In this document: positions 58,473-64,000 of the stretch, one piece after another | Position numbering within the stretch: the stretch's first letter is position 1 | Layout: the number at the start of each line of letters is the position of its first letter | Assembly (NCBI RefSeq): GCF_000455205.1 | Contig: NZ_AUWQ01000017.1 | Span: forward strand, 111,713-175,712 | Origin: Mycobacterium sp. UM_CSW | GTDB lineage: Bacteria > Actinomycetota > Actinomycetes > Mycobacteriales > Mycobacteriaceae | DNA: 64,000 bases | Reading direction: 5' to 3' | Made by a program: the position numbers and the translations under genes | Notes under the pieces: generated by a model | The model's database searches: none | What the model was told of the DNA's origin: nothing | The model's input: only the letters and a program-made list of their open reading frames with translations

Positions 58473-59369
58473 ATGGCCCGCATGCCCGACCTGAGCCGCC
58501 GAACCCTGCTCGGTCTCGGCGCCGGCGCGGCCATCGGTGCTACGGGAGCATATGCCCTGTTCCAGCCCCGAACGTCACACGCCACGCCGGTGTCTTGGGG
58601 CGGCGGCAGCCCGCCCGCGGCGCCCGCACCGCTCGAGCCCGCGGCGCCGGCCCAGGCTGCGCCGACGATGGTGACGGGCTCCTTCGTCTCTGCGGCGCGC
58701 GGGGGGGTCAGCACCAACTGGGCGATCGCCCGGCCGCCCGGGCAGACCAAGGCGCTGCGGCCGGTGATCGCGCTGCACGGTAAGGGCAGCGACGCCGCCA
58801 CGGTGATGGCCGGCGGCGTCGAACAGGGCCTCGCGCAGGCCGTCAACGCCGGGTTGCCGCCGTTTGCGGTGGTCGCCGTGGACGGCGGCGGCGGCTATTG
58901 GCACAAGAGGGCGTCCGGCGAGGACGCCGGGGCGATGGTGCTGAACGAGCTGATCCCGATGCTTGGGAGCCAGGATCTGGACACCTCCCGCGTCGCGTTC
59001 CTCGGCTGGTCGATGGGCGGGTACGGCGCATTGCTGCTCGGCGGGCGGCTGGGGGCGGGGCGCACCGCCGCGATCTGTGCGGTGAGCCCGGCGTTGTGGC
59101 TGTCGTCCGGGGCGGCCGCGCCCGGCGCGTTCGACGGTGCCGACGACTTCGCGGCGAACTCGGTGTTCGGAATGCCGGCGCTGGCGTCGATCCCGATCCG
59201 GATCGATTGCGGCGACAGCGATCCGTTCTACGGGGCGACGAAGCAGTTCATCGCGCAACTGCCCAACCCACCCGCGGGCGGCTTCTCGCCCGGCGGGCAC
59301 AATGGCGAATTCTGGAGCTCGCAACTGCCGGCCGAGCTGACCTGGATGGCGCCGCTGCTGACGGCCTGA
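58473..59369 (+). CDS. Tat-exported alpha/beta hydrolase (Rv0774c-like esterase)
   Basis: A 298-residue hydrolase. SRRTLLGLGAGAAIG is a twin-arginine signal, followed by a Pro/Ala linker and the hydrolase body with ALHGKGSDA, the nucleophile elbow GWSMGG and a late HNGEFW His. It should act outside the membrane on ester substrates, probably lipids. Starts at 58470, 58473 and 58482 are all possible. Divergent from a TetR gene. A palindrome lies downstream. Confidence 0.82.
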   Translation: MARMPDLSRRTLLGLGAGAAIGATGAYALFQPRTSHATPVSWGGGSPPAAPAPLEPAAPAQAAPTMVTGSFVSAARGGVSTNWAIARPPGQTKALRPVIALHGKGSDAATVMAGGVEQGLAQAVNAGLPPFAVVAVDGGGGYWHKRASGEDAGAMVLNELIPMLGSQDLDTSRVAFLGWSMGGYGALLLGGRLGAGRTAAICAVSPALWLSSGAAAPGAFDGADDFAANSVFGMPALASIPIRIDCGDSDPFYGATKQFIAQLPNPPAGGFSPGGHNGEFWSSQLPAELTWMAPLLTA

Positions 59370-59429
59370 GTTGGCAGCCACGCGGTCTGAAGAGCCGGCT
59401 CTCCTTGGGGATATGCGAGTCCGGAATCC

Positions 59430-59447
59430 GATAGCGCATGCGCTATC
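59430..59447. promoter_or_regulatory. Perfect 18-bp palindrome upstream of ggtA
   Basis: GATAGCGCATGCGCTATC is perfectly self-complementary and lies 66 bases before the ggtA GTG. The form suits a dimeric regulator; no matching regulator is adjacent except the TetR across the esterase gene. Confidence 0.5.
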
Positions 59448-59512
59448 AAGTTTGAGCACAGTCATATGGCCCTGACAGAGGGTTCACAGGGTGCCCGTGC
59501 GACGATCCGACC

Positions 59513-61096
59513 GTGACCACACCGTTCGATTGGAGCCTCCCCTACGCCTGGCCGCGAAAGCCCGTCCTCGCGGCGAACGTCGTCTGCACATCGCAACCCC
59601 TCGCGGCCCAGGCGGGTCTGCGGATGCTGGCCGAGGGCGGCAGCGCAGCCGACGCCGCGATCGCGACCGCCGTCACCCTGACGCTGGTGGAGCCGGTGTC
59701 AAACGGCATCGGCTCGGACGCGTTCGCCATCGTCTGGGACGGGCAGCGCTTGCACGGCCTGAACGCGTCCGGTCGCTCCCCTGCCGGCTGGACGCCGGAA
59801 TACTTCGGCGGCAACGCCATTCCCGCGGCCGGCTGGAATTCGGTGACCGTGCCCGGGGCCGTGTCCGCGTGGGCGGAGCTACATGCAAGGTTCGGCAAAC
59901 TTCCGTTCGAGAAGCTCTTCGAACCCGCGATCTCCTACGGCCGCAACGGTTTCCTGGTCTCGCCGACCGTCGCGGAGCAATGGGCCGCCCAGGTGCCGCT
60001 GTTCAGGAACCAGCCCGGGTTTGCCGAGGCTTTCCTGCCCGGCGGCCGGGCACCGAAACCCGGTGAGCTGTTTAGGTTTCCCGCTCATGCGGCCACGCTC
60101 GAGCGGATCGCGGCGACCAAAGGCGAGGCGTTCTACCGCGGAGACATCGCCGCCGAACTCGAGGCGCACGCGTCGGCCAACGGCGGCGTGATGCGGGCCA
60201 GCGACCTCGCCGCGCACCGCGCCGACTGGGTCGGCACGATCGATGCCGGCTACCGCGGATACACCGTGCACGAGATACCGCCCAATGGCCAGGGGATCGT
60301 GGCGCTGATCGCGCTGGGCATCCTGGAGCACTTCGACATGTCCTCATTGCCGGCGGATTCCGCCGACAGCGTCCACCTGCAGATCGAAGCGGTGAAGCTC
60401 GCTTTCGCCGACGCGCACGCTTATGTCGCCGACATCGACCACATGGCCCTGGCTCCGGATCGCCTGCTGGACAAGGATTACCTGCGCGAGCGCGCGGCCC
60501 TGATCGATCGAACACGAGCCAAACCGGCATCGGCCGGCAACCCGCGCGGGGGCACCGTGTATCTGACCGCCGCCGACTCCAGCGGGATGATGGTGTCGAT
60601 GATCCAGTCCAACTACATGGGGTTCGGCTCGGGTGTCGTGGTGCCGGGCACCGGTGTCTCCCTTCAGAACCGGGGCGCGGATTTCGTTGTGACGGAGGGC
60701 CATCCGAACCGGGTCGGGCCCGGCAAACGTCCCTACCACACGATCATCCCGGGGTTCGTCACCAAGGACGGCGCCCCGGTGATGAGTTTCGGGGTGATGG
60801 GCGGCACCATGCAGCCCCAGGGCCACGTGCAGGTGATGGTGCGCATCGCCGACCACGGGCAGAATCCGCAGGCCGCGTGCGACGGCCCGCGGTTCCGCTG
60901 GGTGCAGGGCATGCAGGTCAGTTGCGAAAACGGCTTTCCGCCAGCCACGCTCGACGAACTCCGCCGGCGCGGTCACGACCTCGTTGCCGTCGACGACTAC
61001 AACCAGTTCGGCAGCTGCCAGGCGATCTGGCGCCTCGACGACGGATACCTGGCGGTGAGCGATCCGCGCCGCGACGGGCAAGCCGCGGCTTTCTAG
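59513..61096 (+). CDS. ggtA: Gamma-glutamyltransferase GgtA
   Basis: A 527-residue Ntn hydrolase, counterpart of Rv0773c. It splits gamma-glutamyl bonds, in mycobacteria possibly of glutamyl peptides rather than glutathione. The autoprocessing Thr is T348 in [14 protein letters not shown], and the substrate loop includes [10 protein letters not shown]. No signal peptide is evident, so it may stay inside. GTG start. The stop overlaps the convergent purD. Confidence 0.9.
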   Translation: MTTPFDWSLPYAWPRKPVLAANVVCTSQPLAAQAGLRMLAEGGSAADAAIATAVTLTLVEPVSNGIGSDAFAIVWDGQRLHGLNASGRSPAGWTPEYFGGNAIPAAGWNSVTVPGAVSAWAELHARFGKLPFEKLFEPAISYGRNGFLVSPTVAEQWAAQVPLFRNQPGFAEAFLPGGRAPKPGELFRFPAHAATLERIAATKGEAFYRGDIAAELEAHASANGGVMRASDLAAHRADWVGTIDAGYRGYTVHEIPPNGQGIVALIALGILEHFDMSSLPADSADSVHLQIEAVKLAFADAHAYVADIDHMALAPDRLLDKDYLRERAALIDRTRAKPASAGNPRGGTVYLTAADSSGMMVSMIQSNYMGFGSGVVVPGTGVSLQNRGADFVVTEGHPNRVGPGKRPYHTIIPGFVTKDGAPVMSFGVMGGTMQPQGHVQVMVRIADHGQNPQAACDGPRFRWVQGMQVSCENGFPPATLDELRRRGHDLVAVDDYNQFGSCQAIWRLDDGYLAVSDPRRDGQAAAF

Positions 61097-62361
61097 ACGC
61101 TGATCTTGCCCTCCGCCGCCGCGAGGGCGATGTCACTACGGAAGTGACTGCCGGGCAACTTAATCGAGCCCAGAACTTCGTACGCATTCGCGCGGGCGGC
61201 CGACAGGTCCGCGCCGGTGCCCACCACGGACAGCACCCGGCCGCCCGACGAGACGACAGCGCCGTCGTCGCGGCGCGCCGTTCCCGCGTGCAGCACCCCG
61301 TCGGCTTCGGACCCGACGACCACGTCGCCGACGCGGGGGCGCCCCGGGTAGTTTTCGGCCGCCAGCACCACCGTCACCGCGGCGCCGTCACGCCAGCGCA
61401 ACTCCCCGAACTCGGCGAGCGTCCCGGTGCCCGCGGCGTGGAGCAGCTGGCCGAGCGGCGACTCCAGCAGCGCCAGCACGGCCTGGGTCTCGGGATCCCC
61501 GAAGCGGCAGTTGAATTCGACCACTGCGGGTCCCTTTGCGGTGATCGCCAGGCCGACGTAGAGCAATCCGGAAAACGGGCTGCCCCGCTTAACCAGTTCG
61601 GCGGCAACGGGTTCGACGATTCCGCTGACGATTTCGCGGTACACATGCTCGGGCAGCCACGGCAGCGGCGCGTACGCGCCCATGCCGCCGGTGTTGGGTC
61701 CGCTGTCGTCGTCACCGACGCGCTTGAAGTCCTGCGCCGGCAACAGCGGCACCACGGTGGCGCCGTCGACGACGCAGAACAGCGACACCTCGGGCCCGTC
61801 GAGATAGGACTCCAGCAGCACCGGGTGTCCCGACTCGAGCAGGCTGGCCGCGTGTGCGCGCGCCACATCCCGATCGGGGGTCACAACCACGCCCTTGCCG
61901 GCGGCCAGGGCATCGTCCTTCACCACCCAGGCGGGGTCACCGGCGGGCGGCCCGAACCGGTCCAGGGCAGCATCCAAACGCGCTGGGCTGTCTACGATTT
62001 CGCTGGACGCGGTGCGCACGCCGGCCGCGGCCATGACCTCCTTGGCGAACGCCTTGGAGCCCTCGATGCGGGCTGCGTCCTTGCTGGGCCCGAAGCAGAC
62101 GATGCCGGCGGCGCGCACGGCGTCGGCCACCCCGAGTACCAGCGGCACCTCGGGACCGATGACCACCAGGTCGGCGCGGACCTCGCGCGCCAGCGCGACG
62201 ACCTCCTCACCCGAGGTGATGTCGACGTCGTGCTGCTCGGCGAGCCGGCCGGTGCCGGCGTTGCCCGGCGCGACGGCCAGGCCCGTGACCTGCGGGTCTT
62301 CCCGAAGCGCCAGCAGCAGCGCATGCTCACGGGCACCGGAACCGATCACCAGGACGCGCAC
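61093..62361 (-). CDS. purD: Phosphoribosylamine-glycine ligase PurD
   Basis: PurD makes GAR from phosphoribosylamine, glycine and ATP. The 422 residues match the M. tuberculosis enzyme. [19 protein letters not shown] is the N-terminal loop, [14 protein letters not shown] the ATP-grasp Lys region, and [15 protein letters not shown] the metal site. Its ATG at 62361 is 24 bases from the MarR stop. The last purine gene in the window. Confidence 0.96.
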   Translation of the reverse strand: MRVLVIGSGAREHALLLALREDPQVTGLAVAPGNAGTGRLAEQHDVDITSGEEVVALAREVRADLVVIGPEVPLVLGVADAVRAAGIVCFGPSKDAARIEGSKAFAKEVMAAAGVRTASSEIVDSPARLDAALDRFGPPAGDPAWVVKDDALAAGKGVVVTPDRDVARAHAASLLESGHPVLLESYLDGPEVSLFCVVDGATVVPLLPAQDFKRVGDDDSGPNTGGMGAYAPLPWLPEHVYREIVSGIVEPVAAELVKRGSPFSGLLYVGLAITAKGPAVVEFNCRFGDPETQAVLALLESPLGQLLHAAGTGTLAEFGELRWRDGAAVTVVLAAENYPGRPRVGDVVVGSEADGVLHAGTARRDDGAVVSSGGRVLSVVGTGADLSAARANAYEVLGSIKLPGSHFRSDIALAAAEGKISV

Positions 62362-62385
62362 GACACGTCAGACTAGCTCAGGCGT

Positions 62386-62793
62386 TCAAACGATTCGCTC
62401 CAGCAGGCCTTTGAACTCCTTTTGCTGCGCGGCCGTGAGCCGACTGAGGCGCTTGTCGAACTCCGCCGAGAGCAGCCCCAGCCCGCCGGCGGCGACCTTG
62501 CGGCCGGCGGGGGTGAGCAGCAGTCGGTGGCGACGCAGGTCGGCGGGGTCGATCTCCCGGTGCACGAATCCCGCGGCCTCGAGCCGTTTTAGGTAGACCG
62601 TCACCGTCGCCTTGGGCATGCACAACGTCGCCGCGAGTTCGGCCGGATAGGGATGCTCGTCGATCTCGGCGAGCACAAACAGCTCCTTGGACTCGAGCCC
62701 GAGCGCGCAAATGTCGGCCTCGGCGCCCGAGATGACCGAAACCAGCAGCCGGTAATTCAACGACCAGATCTTGGCCGCGTCGCCCGATGACAT
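62386..62793 (-). CDS. MarR-family regulator
   Basis: A 135-residue winged-helix regulator: LGLESKELFVLAEIDEHPYP, PKATVTVYLKRLEAAGFV (recognition helix) and the wing LRRHRLLLTPAGRKV. MarR dimers respond to phenolic or redox signals. It diverges from the aldo/keto reductase gene and a perfect palindrome lies between. Confidence 0.85.
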   Translation of the reverse strand: MSSGDAAKIWSLNYRLLVSVISGAEADICALGLESKELFVLAEIDEHPYPAELAATLCMPKATVTVYLKRLEAAGFVHREIDPADLRRHRLLLTPAGRKVAAGGLGLLSAEFDKRLSRLTAAQQKEFKGLLERIV

Positions 62794-62816
62794 CGACTTG
62801 CCAGATCGTTCAGTCG

Positions 62817-62828
62817 TAAACTAGTTTA
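62817..62828. promoter_or_regulatory. MarR operator between MarR and AKR genes
   Basis: TAAACTAGTTTA is a perfect 12-bp palindrome in the 81-base divergent spacer. AT-rich palindromes of this kind are usual MarR sites. Confidence 0.55.
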
Positions 62829-62874
62829 GAACGGAACAAGCTCATAACCGAACAATCTATCAGAAAGCGATCCT

Positions 62875-63972
62875 ATGTCTGCGGAAATGCGACTGGACCA
62901 ATACGTGACACTCGGACGCTCCGGCTTGCGCGTCAGCCCGTTGTGCCTGGGCGCCATGACATTCGGCGAAGACCTCGGCTGGGGCACCAGTGTGGAAGAG
63001 TCCCAACAGATCATCGATCGCTACACCGAAGTCGGCGGGAACTTCATCGACACCGCCAACTTCTACACCAGGAGCCACTCGGAGAAGATCATCGGCGACC
63101 ACGTCGGGCGCAACGCCGCCCGCCGCGATCGCTTGGTGATCGCCACCAAGTTCAGCGGCAACCTGTATCCGGGCGATCCCAACGGTGGCGGCTCGGGCCG
63201 CAAATCACTGATCAGCGCGTGCGAAAACTCGCTGCGGCGCCTGCAGACCGACTACATCGACCTGTACTGGCTGCACATCTGGGACGCGAATACCCCCATC
63301 GAGGAGACGATGGCGGCGCTCGACGACCTCGTCCGGTCGGGCAAGGTGCGCTACGTCGGCGTTTCCGACACCCCGGCGTGGAAGATCGCCCAAGCCAACC
63401 TCATCGCGGGCTTCCGCGGCTGGTCGGCGTTCGTCGGCCTGCAGGTCGAGTACTCGCTGCTGGAACGTTCCATCGAACAGGAACTGGTGCCGATGGCGTC
63501 CGAATTCGGCCTGGGCATCACACCCTGGTCCCCGCTCAAGGGCGGCGTGCTCAGCGGCAAGTACACCCGCCGAAACGCCGGACAGCACAACCCCGGTCGC
63601 GGCGCGCTGGTTGACGCCTTCCTCAACGAGCAGACCTACGCGGTGGTCGACGAACTCGAGATCATCGCCAAGGCGCACGAGACGAACGTCGCCAGCGTGG
63701 CGCTGGCCTGGGTACGCGCACAACCTGGCGTCTCGTCCGTCATCATCGGGGCTCGCCGGCTTTCACAGCTCGACGACAACCTCCGCGCCGTCGACGTCGC
63801 CCTCGGCGCCGACGAACTTGCCCGGCTCGACGAGCTCACCAAACCGACGTTCGGATTTCCCAACAACATGCTGGAAATGGCGCCGGGCATCATCAACGGC
63901 GGAACGACGGTCAACGGCGTGTCCGGGCCGATATCGGACTATGTGATGCCGCAGGGCGTCCAGCCGTACTGA
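62875..63972 (+). CDS. Aldo/keto reductase
   Basis: A 365-residue AKR of the YajO/Tas-like group. FIDTANFYTRSHSEKIIG contains the catalytic Asp and Tyr, RDRLVIATKFSG the Lys, and YIDLYWLHIWD the His; the NADPH site is in ITPWSPLKGGVLSGKY and SVIIGARRLSQLDDNL. The ATG at 62875 is the likely start; M at 62887 is an alternative. It is probably regulated by the divergent MarR. Confidence 0.88.
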   Translation: MSAEMRLDQYVTLGRSGLRVSPLCLGAMTFGEDLGWGTSVEESQQIIDRYTEVGGNFIDTANFYTRSHSEKIIGDHVGRNAARRDRLVIATKFSGNLYPGDPNGGGSGRKSLISACENSLRRLQTDYIDLYWLHIWDANTPIEETMAALDDLVRSGKVRYVGVSDTPAWKIAQANLIAGFRGWSAFVGLQVEYSLLERSIEQELVPMASEFGLGITPWSPLKGGVLSGKYTRRNAGQHNPGRGALVDAFLNEQTYAVVDELEIIAKAHETNVASVALAWVRAQPGVSSVIIGARRLSQLDDNLRAVDVALGADELARLDELTKPTFGFPNNMLEMAPGIINGGTTVNGVSGPISDYVMPQGVQPY

Positions 63973-64000
63973 GGTTCGTCAGCACCGCGAGCAGACGCAA

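Overview
The window is chromosomal DNA of a high-GC mycobacterium, most likely a slow grower related to the M. avium complex. The evidence is gene order: the outer thirds follow the M. tuberculosis Rv0822c to Rv0772 block almost gene for gene (LytR-C protein, phoY2, pstB, mshD, glnR-like regulator, lmeA, thiX, cysA/sseC, pabC-like, ygfZ-like, purM, purF, purL, pepC, DyP, encapsulin, purQ/purS, emrB-like, ptrB, purC, cyp126, purB, ggtA, purD). Mycothiol synthase, Ag85-like and WS/DGAT genes, MIRU-type repeats and leaderless starts agree with this. Species cannot be fixed from the sequence alone. I see no rRNA, tRNA, CRISPR array, insertion sequence, phage or plasmid gene.

Layout. 1-7069: phosphate and redox block. 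It holds the end of a LytR-CpsA-Psr protein, phoY2, a complete pstS-pstC-pstA-pstB operon with a probable RegX3/Pho box, mycothiol synthase and a GlnR-like regulator. 7253-13886: lmeA-thiX joined by a MIRU-like element with its own 26-codon ORF; a polycysteine leaderless leader peptide before a DUF4395-sulfurtransferase-sseC operon; a 32-residue membrane protein; a heme/lipid-binding protein; a convergent gap with a strongly foldable element; pabC-like and ygfZ-like genes reading away from each other; and a DUF3073 gene. 13936-20850: purM, purF, a small SCP-like gene, a CAAX protease, purL and an XRE regulator. 20978-25110: SnoaL-like and VOC proteins flanking a tandem repeat, aminopeptidase PepC, and a DyP peroxidase-encapsulin operon.

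25326-40972 is the accessory part and differs from the M. tuberculosis arrangement. It contains a membrane protein of unknown function and a MOSC/flavin/ferredoxin reductase divergent from a frameshifted Asp-nucleophile hydrolase. Next come two tandem TetR regulators and an operon encoding an MDR oxidoreductase, a type II haloacid dehalogenase-like protein, a CxxxxC flavoprotein disulfide reductase and a cupin. A TGGGYT-N4-ARCCCA operator family links these units and suggests one small regulon for an unidentified, possibly halogenated or epoxide, substrate. A TetR-VOC pair, an F420-type DUF385 protein, a P450, an SDR and two acyltransferases (PlsC-like and WS/DGAT) follow.

40969-63972 returns to the conserved order: purQ-purS, an MBL protein, a KstD-like flavoprotein, a deacetylase, a DHA2 exporter with a TetR, DoxX, an unbroken ptrB, purC, an Ag85-like esterase, a TDT transporter with cyp126, purB, DUF429, a TetR, a Tat-exported esterase, ggtA, purD, and a MarR with an aldo/keto reductase. 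Eight purine genes (purM, F, L, Q, S, C, B, D) all lie on the minus strand and are spread among unrelated genes.
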